A stretch of DNA of 64,000 nt, taken from NCBI GenBank assembly GCA_038324085.1, contig JBBQHP010000003.1, positions 124,001 through 188,000 on the forward strand, read 5' to 3'. Shown here one piece after another: positions 19,401 to 34,400 of this stretch. Source of the stretch: Ga0077523 sp038324085. Its GTDB lineage: Bacteria; Pseudomonadota; Gammaproteobacteria; Burkholderiales; Ga0077523. Made by a program: the position numbers and the translations under genes. The notes under the pieces are model-generated. The model saw only the letters and a program-made list of their open reading frames with translations, did no database searches and was not told where the DNA came from. Position 1 is the first letter of the stretch. Every line of letters begins with the position of its first letter.

Positions 19401-22400
19401 CGTGCGCAGGAACGCCTGCGGCAGACCGGATGTGTCGTCGGTCCAGCCCACGGTCGGGCGACCCTTGGCGTCGACCGTGAGGTCCAGCGCCGAGAGCTTG
19501 CCGCCGGTCGCGCTGATGCCCTTGCCGGTGGCGTCGCCAGGCAGCGTTTCCAAGAATCTGGTGCCATCCCAGCGCTTCGCATAGATGTGCGCGTTCGGGT
19601 CGGCGTAGTCGGCGTTGTCGTGATCGACCCAGACGAGGAACAACTCGCCTCCGCCCGATTCAAGCTTCGGATCGAGGGCGCGGCGCGACGTATCGCTGAC
19701 GCCGGTCTTGACCGCACCGTCCGGACCCGCGCTGACCCAGGTACCACCAACGAAGGTCTTGACGTAGATCTGCTCGAAGTCGTTGATCCGTTCCCGATAG
19801 GCCACGAACAACTGGCCGTCGAGCCACGCAACGTCGGGTTCGCGGCTCTCGGTCAGCGAATCGGACACGTTGCCGTTGGCGGTAGCGCCGATGCCGATCC
19901 AATTCGCGCCTTCCCGCACGCGGACGTAGACGTCGAAATCGTCCGGGCCATTGGTGTTTCCGCCCGTCGCATCGTTGAGGGGTGGCGCACTGAACGTCAC
20001 CGCGATGCGCCCGCCTTCCGCTGCGACGTCGTACTCCGCCACGCCGGGTCGCCACTGCGAGATGCCCAGCCCCGAAGCCGACCCCGGTGTGACTTCCACC
20101 CAGGTTGCACCATCGAACGCCTTGCCGTAGACCGAGCTGATGCCCGACGAAGCGTCGATCCAGGTGACGAGCATGCGCCCGTCGGCCTCGACGATCTGCG
20201 CCTGATCCGCGCGTGCGGTATTGCTGATGCCGCCTGGCGTGAGCGAAGCACCGAGCGCGACCCATTGGTCCGTTCCGGCGTCGTACTGGGCGCCCTGGAT
20301 GTCGGTGCCATTGCCGTTGACTTCGGTCCAGACCACCGTCGGCCGGCCGTCGAAGACGATGAGAGAAGGACGGCGCGAATCGGTCAGGGAATCGCTCACG
20401 CCTCCGCCCGCGGCGGAACCGCCGATCATCGCCCAGCCGTTCGCGGTTTCGCGGGCCACGTAGATCTCGTAGTTCCCGTTGCGGCTGTCGGCCCACGCCA
20501 TGTAGTGGACGCCGTCCGCGTCGACCGCCACGGTCGTGTCGAGCGCCGCGCCGACGCCGCCGGAGACACCGTAGCCTGTCGCCGAAGCGGCGATCTCGGC
20601 CCACCAGCCTTCGTACAGCGGGCCGGACGGGAGGGTATCGACCGCGAACGGATCGTCCGGGCTCACCGTGACCACGGGGTTCGGCGTCACCGGTGGAACC
20701 ACGAACTGCGTCGGGTCGGCGGCTTCGCCGGTGCCGAAATCGATCAGGTTGCTTGCACCGAGAACGTCGGTGATCGCGTCGTCGCCGCCTTCGCCGAACT
20801 CGAGGTCGTTGCCGCCCTGGCCGTCGAGCTGGTCGCCGCCCGAACCGGGCTCGTCGAGGTTGGTGCCGAAGTCTCCATAGAGATAGTCGACGGCATTGTC
20901 GTCGCCGACCGCGGTGTCGTCTCCGGAAATGATGTCGTTGCCGGCCCCACCCACCAGGACATCGCTGCCCGCGCCGCCCTGGATGATGTCGTCGCCGGCG
21001 CCGCCGTCGATGATGTCATTGTCGGCCCCACCCAGCAGGACGTCGTTGCCGCCATGGCCGAAGATGTAGTCGCGACCGGCGCCGCCGTCGATGCCGTCGC
21101 GGCCTTCATCGGAGCCGTCGAGGACGTCGTCGCCTGCGCCACCGAAGATCACGTTGAGCGCGCCGCCGCCCGCATTGATATGGTCGTCGCCATCGTCGCC
21201 GTAGAGGATGTCGTTGCCGCGGCCACCGTCGATGGTGTCGAACCCGGCGCCGCCGTGGATCTGATCGCTGCCGAATCCGCCGCGCAGGTCGTCGTCGCCG
21301 GCGCCGCCGTCGATGTAGTCGCCATTGGCGCCGCCTTCGACGTAATCGTTGCCGTCGCCCGCGAGGATGTAGTCGGCGCCGCCGAGACCGTAGATCCGGT
21401 CGTTGCCCGGCCCGGCGTCTATGTAGTCGCCGAAGTACGTCGTGTCGGTGAAGTCCGGGTCGTCGGAGCCCGCGTCGGACCCGAAGATCAGGTCGTCGCC
21501 GCCCGAGGTGAAGATGAAGGTGTTGAGGATGCCGTTCTCGATGCGGATTTCATCGGCATCGCGTAGCGTGTTGATCGTGGTCGTGTCGGCGACCATGGCG
21601 CCGCGCAGCACCACGCGCGAGCCGCGGCCCGGATCGGCGTCGCCGAAATCACCGTCGATGACGATGTCCTGGGCGGCGAACATGGCGCTGCCCAGACGCG
21701 TATCGACGTCGTCGCCGACCCGCAGCGTGATGCCCAGTTCGTTGGTGAAGATGATGCCGCCTTCCATGAGGATCAGATCCTCGTCGGTGGCGATCGTGTC
21801 GGGCACCGTCAGCCGGATCGCACCGCCCGGTGAAAACACGCGCTGGACGTTGAGCGAGCTGTCGGTCTCGGTGATGAATACGTTGCTCGAGGCGACTGCA
21901 TTGAGCCGGCCGGGCCGTACCGTGGACGAATCGATGTCGAGATCGTTGGCGCTGACGCCGATCGTGCCGCCACCGGCAGCGCTCAGGATCAGGTTCACGC
22001 CGATCACGTCGGCTGCGACGTCATCGAAGGCATCGAGCATGCTGCCGTCGCGCACGGTCAGGGAATCGTCGCCGGACTCGGAACGGATACGATCGACGTT
22101 GAGGTCGCCCGCGGTTTCGATCAGCACGACGTCGGACAAGGCATCGCCCTTGACCACGCCATAGCTCGGGTTCGAGGAATCGATCTCGAGCGCGTTCTCG
22201 AAGGTGCCGATGCGCCCGAGCAGCGACGTCATCGTGAGGTTGACGCCCACGACATCGGCTTCCACGTCGTCCTGATAGTCGATGATGTCGCGGTTGCGGC
22301 TCGTCAGATTGACATTGCGTTGGGTGGACTGGATGAGCCCGGCGCGCAGATCGCCCTGCTCCTCGGTGAGGGTGATGTGACCATTGGTCAGGACGTCGAT

Positions 22401-25400
22401 GTTGCCGAGCGGCAGACCGCGGTTCTGGATGTCGAGGATGTCGGTCCATCCCAGTAGATTGATGAACGGGCCGTTCGGCACCGAGTTGCCGAGTATGTCG
22501 ATGTTCCGGCCCGTGATGATCCGCCGCTGCGGATCGAGCGGAGCGCCGATCACGTAGTCCACGTCCACCAGCGACCCACCCCTGCCCCATACGCCGCGCG
22601 GGAAGATCGTGGGATTGCTGCCCGGCGACTCCCGGAAGTGGTCGGTGACGATCGTCGTCCGTGGCGGCGCTCCCGGAGGGCCGGACGGGTCGACCGGAGT
22701 GTCGACGATCGCGGGCTCGAATACCTCCACTTCATACGGTCCTGGAACGACGGTGGGCTGGAGCACGCCGTTCAGCAGCACCAGGTTCACATCGTCACCG
22801 CGGTCGTTGCCGGACTGGATACGTTCGACGTCGACGTTGAATCCGGTCACGCCTTCGTTGCCGACCAGATCGCGCCGCAGCAAGCCGCGCAACTCCATGA
22901 AGTTCCTGCCGCCCGCATCGGAAGTGCGATAGCGCTCGGTCGCTGCGGTGGGACCGTCGTTGCTCTCGACGATCTCCAGGCGCAGACGCAGGTCGCTGTT
23001 GCCGATGTTCCCGAGCACCGCCTGGATGCGGAAGCTGTCGGTGCGGATGATCCCGCCGGGCGGGGGAAACTCGCCGCCGCCGGGCGGGCGCGAGAAGATG
23101 TCCCCACGGGCGTTGAACACATTCGTCATGCCGATGGGATTGTTCACCACGTCCGCGAAAGTGATGTCCGGCGCCGCGCCGTCCAGTTGGTCGAGCGTAT
23201 TGCTGATCGTGATGAGGGTCGGCTTGAAGTCGTGGTTCACGTCGAACTCGAAATTGTCGACGTGATCGACCTCGATCGTGACTTCGTCTTCGGGCGACGT
23301 GAGGAAGGTGTTCACGACCTCGATCTCGTTGATCACCAGGTCGAGGGCGGACTGATTCAGGATGTCGACCTTCTGGTAGGTCTCCCGGAACGTGAACAGC
23401 GGACCGTTGAGCAGCACCGTCGTGATGTTGGAGTCGCCGGTGTCGTTGGAACGGAACAGCGCCTGGCCGCGGTCGTTCTCGTTGATGATGTCGTCGACCG
23501 CGAAGCTGCCGTCGTTGTCCGGGTCGACGTACGAACCGATGGCGCTGCCGACGCCGGCGACGCTGACGTTGATCGCCTTCACGATGCGACCGTCGGGACC
23601 GACGATCAGGTGCGGGCTGGGGCCTGCCAGCAGCAGCACGTTCGAATCCCAGTCGATGTTGCGCGGGGCATCCTCGCTGTCGATCTGCACGTACAGCGCG
23701 AGGCGGTCGAAGCCCCCAGGCTGCTCGAGCGGCGTCACGTCGACCGCGGGAACGCCGGGGCCGGGGAACAGCCGCGGGCCCGCGGTGACCAGTGCCCCTG
23801 GATCGGCGTCGATGCGCGTGTCGGGGTTGTAGTTGGCATCCGGGTGCGGATCGCCGTCGCCGAACAGGCCGGAGAAGCTCGCGTCGACGTCGCTCTGGTT
23901 CATGGTCGTGTCGTTCAGTCGCGCGCGCACATCCACGCCTTCGAAGCCGGTCACCTGGGCGCCGCCGCGGATCGCCGTGAGGGCGTGCGGATTTACATTC
24001 CCGCGGGCGCTCGCGTCGGCGTCGCCGGCGAAGCCGCCCGCCGATCCGTCGGAGTGGTACACGAAGTTCAGATGCGACCATTGCGAACGCAGCGAGGCGC
24101 TGCGTGCGGTGACCCGCGCGTTCGAGCCCGCGACCGCCTGAGTCTCGTCGTTGAGGGAACCGCTCGACACCGCGTCCACGTCGGCGACGAAGCCCCCGGC
24201 GTCGCTGTTCGAGGTGACGTCGACGTCGAGCGACGACTCCGCCACGACGCTGAGGTGCCCCGAGGCTTCGATCACCACGCCGTCGCCGACGATGTTTCCG
24301 CTGCCGTCGTCGACGCCGATGTACGCCCGATTGCGGTGGGTCACGTCGTTCCTGGCGTTGGCGTCGCCGACCGCCACGAAACCGCCGCCCGCGTTGCTGG
24401 CGTAGGAGGAGGTGTTCCCCGTGGAACTGGAGAACACATGGACGTCGCCGCCCGCCTGCAGCAGCGCCGGTGCGATGAAGGCCTGCACGTTCTGGTTCAG
24501 GTGGAGCGTGCTGTCCGGGTTGCCATAGGACACGAAACCTCCACCGCCGCCCTTGGCCGAACCGGAACTGAGGCCATCGCCCGCTGGCGGTGCAAGTGTG
24601 CGCAGCGACACGCCGCCCTCGCCCAGCAGCAGGTGATTGCCGCCCGGCGCCGAGGTCAGGTCGAGACGCAGCGTGTGCGTTCCCGTTCCGCTGGTCAGGT
24701 CCAGGCCCGGCCGGGAGAACAGATGCACGCCGACTCGCCCGGCCCCGTTGAGTGAGGTGATGGGCGCGCCACCGGGCGTCGTGGCGAGCTGGAAGGTATC
24801 GCCCGCCACGTTGCGGGTGTAATACGTGACGCCATCCGCCAGGCCGCCGATGGCCTCGCGCACCAGCAGGTGGCGCTCCTGGTCATGCGGGGCGTTCTTG
24901 TCGGGCGACAGTGCGATGGGCGTGATCTCGACGCCGTCGCCGTCGTCCGGATCGGTGGCGTCGAGCGTGGCCGCGAGCTGGATGTGATCGCCATCGATGC
25001 GGATGACGTAGTAGGCGCTGCCCGATACGAGCCCGCCGATCGCGGCGCCGCCGGGCTGGACCCGATAGATCACCCGGTCGCCGTTCGACAGACCGTGCCC
25101 CGCGAGGTAGATCTGATTGTTGTCCGTCGCCGTGCCCGTGGCGCTGTCGAAGTCCGCGGCTTCGCTCGTGAACTCCACCGGCGGCGGGGCGCGATACGTC
25201 AACGCCTGATTCTCGCCGTACCCGCTGCCGAACACGGTCACTGTGTCGGCGACGTCGTCGACGGAGGACGGCAGGAAAGCGTGGTCGGCGAAGGCGCCGG
25301 TGGCGAGCGCCTCGTCCCGGTTCGCATACAGCTTGATCGTGTGATCGTCGAGCACGCGCACGAAGTACGTGTCGCTGCTGTTCAACCCGGTGCTGATGGA

Positions 25401-28400
25401 GGTGCCGGCGGCGGTGTACTTGACCGCATCGCCGGTGACGAAGCCGTGCGGCACGCTGAACCGGATCTGGTCGCGGGCGGCATCGACTCCGACGCCCGCC
25501 GCGAGCGGATCGCCGGTATCCGCCGCCGCCGCGCTGAACACCGAGCCGAGCTGCAACGTGTCTTCGCCGGTGACGATGACGCTGTACTCGCGCACCGGCC
25601 CGGTCTGCAGAGTGCCGCCGTCGGCGGTCGCGATCGCGGTGTTGCCGATCGGGTCGTACCGGACGCGGTCGCCGTTCGCCAGGCCGTGCTGCACGAAAGT
25701 GATCGTGTCGTTGTCGATCGTCGCCTGGTCCGGCGTGAACGTGTCGCCGAAAATTGCGGCCGGCTGCGCGCGGGCGATTGCCTCCACCGTCACCGAGCCG
25801 TCGACATCGATCGTCGCACCCGTGTCGATGTACGCATTGATCGTCGGCGTGACCGTCGTATCGGTCGCCGCGGCCCCCACCTCCACGAAACCGCCGCCGT
25901 AGGAACGGGCGATCGCGTCGCCTTCGGCGCGCACCGATTCGGCGTGCACGGTGATGCTGCCGCCGATGTTCTGCATCGACACGTTGTTGTCGATGACCGC
26001 TTCGACCAGTGGTGTGACCGTCGTGGTCGCCTGCGTACCCTGCACGGCGGCAAAGCCGCCGGACCCGGCGTAGGCGTTGGACTTGGCGGTGTTGACCGCC
26101 ACCGAGCGCACTTCGAAGTTCGCGGCCTGGAGCACCTGTGCGCCCGCGTTCACATAGGCGGTCGTCCCCCCGGTGAGCTTCGCCGTCGAATTGAGGGTGC
26201 CTTCGGCGAAGCCGCCGCCGGCCCCGGCCGTGCCCTTCGAGTTCGCCCGATTGGTCGTCGTGGCGACAGCGGCCACGTTGCCGGTTGCGGTGATGCGGGA
26301 GGCGGAGCCGAAGTAGGCCTGCGTGTTGCCCGTCGTCTCCGCCGTCGGGTCGGCACTGGCATCGCCCACGAGTCCGACCGAAAGGATGTCCGCGTTCGCA
26401 TCGCTGGTGCGTGTTCCGGTCGCCGCCAGGGCGAGCGCGCCGCTCGCGACGGTTCCGTCGACGTAGGACCTGACCAGGTCCTGGGCCTTCGCGGTCGGCG
26501 TCACCGAGCCGATCGACACGAGCCCCAGGCTGACCGTTTCCACATCGGCATCGGCGTTGGTGCCCAGCACGCTGCTCATCGTGATGTTGCCCGCCGCGAC
26601 GTTCGCGCCCCCCGCGACGAAGGTCTCGACGGTGTGCGCCGTCGTGGCTGTCGGCGACAGCGACGGGGCATCGACCAGGCTCACGCCTACCGATGCAAGG
26701 GCCGCATCGGCCTTGTTGCCGTTCGCGCGCGCCGTCATCGACACATTGCCCGCGTCGAGCGCTGCGTTCGCTCCCACGTAGGCGCGCGTGCTGCCCTCGA
26801 CGGTGGCCTGGGCGGAGAGCGACGCCACGTTGGCGAGCCCGACATCGACGCTGAAGCTCGAGACCGTGGCGTGACTGGTGGACTCGGCAAGCAGGGCGAG
26901 TGGTCCTCCGGACACACTGAGATCGGCACCATCGGCGATGTAGGCCGACGTTTCGTGCGCGACGCGGACCGGCGTGGTCCCGCCGCCGGCGTTGACCAGG
27001 CCCACGTCGAGCGAGAACGCTTCGCTCGACGCGGTATTGTCGGGCGAGCTCGCGGTGACGTTCACCGCGCCCGCGTTGATCGCGAAACTGCCGCCCAGGT
27101 GGGCGAGGGTCTTGCCGCCGGCGAGCACGTCCGGGCGGACCGATGCGCCGTTGACGAGTCCGAAGCTGATCGACAGGGCATCCAGACTGGCCGTGTTGCC
27201 CGCGTCGACCTGACCCGCGGTGACGCTCAGCGCGCCGCCGAGGCTCAGGCTGCCCGCCGCCCCGGTCGAGGCCGCGCCGGCGCGCGGTCCCAGGTAGGCT
27301 TCGACGACGTGGGTCGTCTGGATCGTCGGCCGGATCGTATTGAAGCTGACCAGGCGGATCGTGGCGATGTCGGACTCGGTCGATGCCGTATTGGCCGCGG
27401 CGGCATCGAGACTCAAGCTGCCGGCGGCGATATTCGCACCTTCCTCTACGAACGCACGCGTGGCGCCGGCCGTCTCCAGTATCGGCTTGAACGTCTCGAC
27501 ACCCACCAGGGATACACCGAATTCGAACCGGTCGAGATCCGTCTTGTTGCGCGAGGTCGCGGCGAGCGCGATCCCGCCGCCGTTCACGATAAAGTCGGCG
27601 TTGCGGGTCACGAACGCCTCGGTCTCGTGCGTCGTCCTGACCTCGGTGCTGACCTCCGTCACCTCGACCAGGCCCAGCTTGATCGGCACCGTATCCGAAC
27701 CAGCCGTGTTGGTCGCGTTCGCCGCGCCGGTCACGCCCGCAGCGTTCACGGTGTAGTCGCCGCCCACGAAGACCCGCGTGGTGCCCTCCGTGGTGATTAC
27801 CGGCTTCACGAGGTCGATGCCAACGAGATTGAGCTCGACGCTGACCTCGTCGACTCGCGCTTCGTTCACCGATGTCGCGTTCAAGTCGAGATTGCCGCCG
27901 AGCGTGATCGTCCCCGACAGGCCGGCGGCGGGTTCGACTCCGGCGGCGGGGCCGACGTACGCAGCGACCTGGTGCGTGGTCTTCGCCGTCGGCGTCGCTT
28001 CCTGCAACGCGAACAGCGAAGCCGTGAACTGGAACTTCTCGACGTCGGCGAAGTTGTTCGCCGACGCATTGGCGCTGAGCGCCGCCGCATCGATCGTCGC
28101 GCCTTCGGCCACATAGGCGCTAGTCGAGCCGCCGGCTTCGGCCGTGGACTTGACGAAATTCAGCTTGGCAGCGCCGAGGTCGAGCGGCGAGATCTGGGAG
28201 ATGACCGCGTTGTTGTCGGACGTTGCATCGAGCCCGAGCGCACCGCCGGTGATGTCGAGCTGCGCGCGCTGGCTGACGAAGGCCTCGGTCGCGTTCGACG
28301 TATGGGCCGATTTCTCGGAGTTGTCGATAGCGACCAGATTGAGTTCGAAGGCCAGCGCCTCCGACTTCGCAGCGTTGGTCGACTTCGCATTGGCATTGAC

Positions 28401-31400
28401 GGCGGCCGCGGAGATGTCGAACGCGCCGCCGACGTAGGCGCGCGTGGAGCCGCCGGCATCGGCCTCGGGCTTGACCTTCTGCACCGTCACCAGGCCCGCG
28501 TCGATGGTGACCTGGCCGACGGTCGCGGTGTTCTCGGCCGTGGCATCCAGGTCGAGGCCGCCATTGTGGATGGTCAGCGTGCTGCTCGGATTGCCGCTCG
28601 GCGCATTGCCGAGCTGGGGGCCCAGATACGCCGACACGCCGTGATCGGTCTTCGCGAGCACATCGGCGAGCGAGACGTTGACCACCGAGGCACCGGCGTA
28701 GTCGGCACCGGCGGTCGCGTCGTTGTCGGCAAACGCTACCGTCGAGAGCGAATCCGCATCCAGGGAAGCGCCTTCGTCGATGTGGACCTTCGTGGAGCCT
28801 CCGATCAAGGCTTTGCTGGCGGTATCGCTCACGTTGACGAGCGTCGCCCCGGCGGACAGGTTGTTGGAATTCGCGTCGTTCTTCGACGTGGCGGTGACGC
28901 TCAGCCCGCCCGTCGTGGTCACGTCGGCCTTCGCACCGAGCGAGGCATCGGTGGTGCCGCTGATCGACGCGCTGGCGAGGGTGTCGAAGGGCGGGGCGAT
29001 GGGGATCGGCAGGTCGCTCGGCAATGCATCTGCGATGCCGGAGAGCGCCACGCCGTTCAGGCTGAGGATGTTGACGTTGATGATGTCGGTGGTGGCGTGC
29101 GCCGTCTTGTTGCCGAGCGCCGATACCGTCGTGTTCCGGGCCCGCACGCGCCCCGAGACCTTGGCGCGGGTGTTCGATTCGCTGACCGCCTGCGTGGCTT
29201 GGGCCCCGATCGTGAACAGCCCGATGGCGGCGTCGACGAGCAGCGGGTCGACCGTGTCGTTCGACGTGGCGGTCACGTTCACGTCGCCGCCGTTGGTGAT
29301 CGTGATGTCGGCGTCGTCGCCGATCACCGCTTCGGTATCGCCCGCCGCTTTCTCGGCCGCGAACGCGACCTCGCCGGTGAACACGGCGATGCCGAAGAAA
29401 TTCACGTCCGCTTCGCCCGTGCGCGTGGCGTCTGCCACGACGTCGAGGTGGGTGGCCGTGATGATGCCCGACGCTTCCGCGCGGGCGCTGTGCCCGGCGA
29501 TGGTTTCGGCGACCATCACGCCGGCCGCGGCGAATGCGGATCCGGCAAAGCCGCCGGACGCTGCTTCCGGCGACGCGTTGGCGGTGGCGTGGATCGAGAC
29601 CGTGCCGGCAGTCACGGTGGCCTTGCCGAGAATCGCGGCCTTGGCCCGGCCGCCGGTTTCGGCGACGCTGACGCCGCCGCTCGCCGCGGCGAATGCGCTG
29701 ACGCTGAAGCCGACTGCATTGGCGGTCGCGTCCGGCGTCAGGGTTGCCAGCAGCGTGAGCGCGCCGGTCGCGTCGACGACGGTGTCTTCGCCATCGATCA
29801 CGGCTTGCACGTCGTCCGCGATCTTGCTCGACGCGAACGACAGGCCCGCGCCCACCAGGCCGCCGACGGCCAGGCCGCCGGCATCGGCATCCGCGCTCGA
29901 ATCGTCGAGCGCGACGACCAGCACGGCACCGGCCGAATCCACTGTTGCACCGTCGTCGATGAACGCCTTCGTGGTGTTGGCCAGATCGTTGATGGTCGCC
30001 GTGCCGACGCCGCCCACGAGGCCCGCCACGGAGAAGCCCAGGCCATTCGCCTGCACGTCGAAGCTGGTCGTCGCGGCGATGTCGACAGCGCCCGAGGTCG
30101 AGGTCACCTCGGCGCCGCCGATGCCCGCGCTCACGTCTGCAGTCATCGTGTTCTTGGCGAGCGAGCCCCCGGCACCGGCGCCGAGGCTCGCGGCGAGGCC
30201 GCCCGAATCGGCGTCGAGCGTCGAATCGTCACTGGCATGGATGCGCACCGAAGACGCTTCGATCGTGCCGCCGGTGCGTATCGAGGCGTCGGTGGTCGTG
30301 TCGTCGTCGTTGATCGTGACCGTCGCGAAGCCGCCCACGATGCCGCCGGCGCCGAACGCAAGGGCGAGGGCATCGATGTTGTTGGACGACGTAGCGGCGA
30401 GGTCGAGCTGGCCGCTCGCCGTCGTGCCGGCGTTATCGCTGTAGGCCTCGACCGTGTTCTTGAGCGTATTGAGCGCTGCCGAGCCGCCCACCCCGACGCC
30501 GAGGCTCGCCGCCAGGCCGCCGGAGTCCGCCCGCACCGGGGTCGAATCGCTGGCGTGGACCCGAACGGCGCCGGCCGAATCGATCTCGGCACCGTCGCGC
30601 AGCGAAGCGCTGGTCGTGTTGGTCAGGTTGTTGACGCTCACGCTGCCGACCCCCGCGATCAGTCCCGCGACCGAGAGTCCGAGCGCCGAGGCGTCGACGT
30701 CGTAGTCCGAGGTGGCGGTGACATCGACGCCACCGACATCGGTGGTCACCGAGGCGCCGCCGATGAACGCCTCCACGGTGTTGGTCATGATGTTGGCGGC
30801 GAACGATGCGCCGGCCGCGCCCAGCAGGCTCGCCGCGAGCGCGCCGGTGTGCGCGTCGAGCGTGGAGGTGTCGCTTGCGGTGACGTTCACGGCATTGGCC
30901 GTGATGATGCCGGAGCCGCCAATGCCGGCCCGGGTCTTGTTGCCGATGATGTTGGCCTCGGCCGAGCCGGCGACGGCGATGAGACCGCCGGCGGCGAGCC
31001 CGAGGGCCTGGGGTGCGTACGGGACAGCGGTCGTCGCGATGATGTTGAGGTCGCCCGAGGCCACGTCCACCGAACCGTCGACCTGCGCGCGCGCCTCGCT
31101 GTTCGTGTAGTTGAAACCGGCACCGATCGCTGCGGCGAAGACCAGGCTGACCGAGCCACCCACGGCCCGGTTGTCGAAGTCGTGATTGGTCTTGGCGCGC
31201 AGGTCCACGCCATTGGCCGCCGTCACTGTCGCGCCGTCGCCGATCGAGGCTTCCGTGAGGTCGCCGTCCAGCGTGATCGTTCCCGCTACGGCGGCGCCAG
31301 CCGCAGCCAGCGCGCCGATCGCGGCCTCGCCGGCCCGGGTCACGGAATGCGCACGACCGGCATCGACGAAGGTCAGGCCGCTGCGCCGCTGGTTGGCGAG

Positions 31401-34400
31401 CAGGTCGATGCGTCCGGCCGATTCCACGGTCGCGCCGTCGCCGATGCTGACTTCGGTGTGATTGCGCAGCGCGTTGACGGCCAGCGATCCGGCGAGGTTG
31501 CCGCCGAGGTTGAAGGCGCCGCTGGCCGCGTTGGCGTCGTAGTCGAAGGGCAGGTCGTTTTCGCCCGAGGCGACCAGGGAGATCGAATTCGCGCTCACGG
31601 TGGCGCCGTTGCCGATGCGGGCGGCATGCAGGCCTTCCGAGTAGTTGCCGGCAGCGGCCACGCCTACGGCGACGGTGCCACCGACGGCGAGCGCATCGGC
31701 GTCGGCGTGGGAATCGTAGTTCATGGACGAGACGACGCTGACATTGTTCGCCACGATGTCGGCTCCCGCGCCGATCGCCGCGTCGGCCACCGGCCGCCCG
31801 GCGCTCACGGCGATCGCCGCGGCCGCGCCCATGCGAATGTCCGGCAGATTGTCCTCGTCCACCCCATCGGCCCGCACCCGTTCGAAGCGATGCTGCGTGC
31901 CCGTTGCCACGGAGGCGTCGAGGTCCACCACGGCACCGCCTTCCAGCGCGTCGGTCAGGACCACGTGGCCATCCGGCAGGACCACGACGTAGTAGATCGC
32001 GTCGTCCACCAGGCCGCCGATGTTCGCGCCGCCGCCGTTGCGGTACACGACGGCCTCGCCGGTCCGCTCGAGCGGGAGGCCCAGATCGATCGTGTTCGCC
32101 GTGCTGTCGATCGCCACGGCCGGATCGATCACGTAGTTCGGCTCGAGCACCTGGGTCGCGTCGCCGTTCAGGGCGGGCGAGATGTCGATCGCATTGGCGG
32201 CCGCTTCGGCATCGGCGCGACTCGTGTGAAACTGCAGGCCGAGAATCACGTCGTCGGCGTCCTTCACCACGCTCACGAAGTAGGTCGTCCCGTCGGTGAG
32301 ACCGCCGATCGTCGTGTCGTCGCCGAGCGTGCGATAGATCACGGCATCGCCGGTTGCCAGGAATGAATCGACGATGTTGAGCCGGTTGTTGGCGTCATCG
32401 ACGTCGGCCACCGGGTTCACGGCCACCCGGCGCTGGTGATAGGCATCCACCACCTTGGTCAGCAGATGCTTGGCGGCAGTGATCCCGGTACTGTCGATAT
32501 CGATCGCGTCGGTGTCCGCGAGGGCCGCAGTGCGCGTCTCGAACAGGCGCACCTTGATCGCGGTCGGATCGGCGTCGTCCACGTTGACGAAGTAGCGCCG
32601 GCCGTCCACCAGTCCGTCCACGTTGCCGCCACCGCCGTTGAAGTACTTCACCGCGTCGCCGTCCGCCAGACCGGCGAGATTGCCCACGTCGATGGTGTCG
32701 GCCGCGCCGTCGACGGCGCCGGCCCCGAACTGGTGCTCGGCGGTGAGGGTGTGGTTGTCTTCGGCTGCCGTGACGGCAGTCAGGTCGATCGCGTTCACGC
32801 CGGCCAGCGCATCGGCGCGCGTGGCGTGCAGGCGCAGCAGCGAACCGTCGACGCCGCTCACGCTGACGAAGTACGTGGTCTGGTCGGTGAGGCCGCCGAC
32901 GCTGGTGTCGTCCTGGTTGTTGCGATACAGGACCGCGTCGCCGGTGTCGAACTCGTTCGGCGTCCGGACCTTGATGGTGTCGGCCGCGCTGTCCACGTCG
33001 CTCTCGGCGTCGAAGACCGCCCTGAGCGCAGGATGCGGATCGACGAACGGGAACAGGATGTCGTCCACCCCGGCAATCACCGCGAGACGTTCGAGCTGAC
33101 GCTGGGTTTCCTCGTCCGCCGTCAGGCCACCCACGAGCGCGCCGATCTGGCTCGCGAACGCGTCGGTGCTGGCGGTCGAATCGGTGTTGGCGAGGACATT
33201 GACGTTGCCGGTCACGATCATGTTGGCGCCGGCATCGGCGCGCGCACCGCCGAGCGGACCACCGGCCGCGACCGCAGCGCCGAAGCCCACGTCGTCGCCG
33301 CCCGCGGCGGCGTTGGCGAGCGTCGTGGCGGTGGCGGTGTGGTTCGCAGTGACCGTGAGGTTGCCGGCGATGGTGCTCTGCGTGGCACCCGGGCGGATGC
33401 GGGCGATCGTGTCGTTGTCGGTCGCCGTCAGCGCAACGGCGGCGGGGAAGCTGCCGGCGCTCGCCGCGCCGGCGAAGGACTGCGTGGTCGCCGTATAGGT
33501 GCCGTTCGCGAGCACGTTCACGTTGTTGGCGCCGGTGATCAGTGCGTCGCCGATCTCCGCGATCGCGGCGTGCTTGACGGCATTGACTGCCACGGACGGA
33601 CCGATCCCTATGGTCGCGCCGAAAGGTACGGAACTGGCGGTGGCCTGGTAGTCGCCGACGTACGTGGACGAGATGGTCACGTTGTTCGGGGACGAGAGAT
33701 TGAGCACGGCGCCATCGGCGATGCGCGCGATGTGCTGGCCGCCGCCGGTGGCATCGCCGGTGAGGATGTCGCGCGGATCGCCCGACAGGTTGAGCGCGAA
33801 GGCGCCTGCCACCCCGACGTCCGTTGCGCCGGCACCCGAGAGCGCCACCGCTTCGAAGCGGTTCACGCCATCGGTGTCGGCGAGCGTCTGCAGCGTGATC
33901 GACGGCGCATTGACCTCGCCGCCGATCACGCCCTCCACGCGCTGCGCATCGACGTTGATCGCGACCGCGACGCCGAGGCCGGCGGCCGCGGAGACGGTCT
34001 GGGCGTTGGCCACTGCGCGCGCATCCATGTCGCTGCGGGCCGAGACCAGCGGAGCGGTCGAGGTGGAGATGCGTCCGCCGTCGGCCAATGCGGCCTCGAC
34101 GTAGCCGAAATCGAGATTCATGGCCGCCGCGGCCGCGGCGCCGATGGGACCATCCGCGGTTTCGGCGCTGGCGCGCTGCAGGACGCGGATCACGTCCTCG
34201 GGGATCTCGGGCAGGCCGGCCAGGGCCAGCAGCGACTCGATCTGGGCCTCCATGCGTTCGCTCGTGAGATCGCCCGCCGGGTCGTTCGACGCGCCGCTCT
34301 GGCCCGAGATCGAACTTGCGTCGACGAAGCTCGTGTTCTCGGCGATGACCGTCACGGTGCCGGTGAGCACGTCGAGGTCCATGCCGCTCGAGGCCAGCGC

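Noticed and set aside
20750..21510. RTX block as a complete haemolysin-type toxin
   Set aside because: It is internal to a far larger mosaic protein, with no toxin domain, acyltransferase or type I secretion genes nearby.
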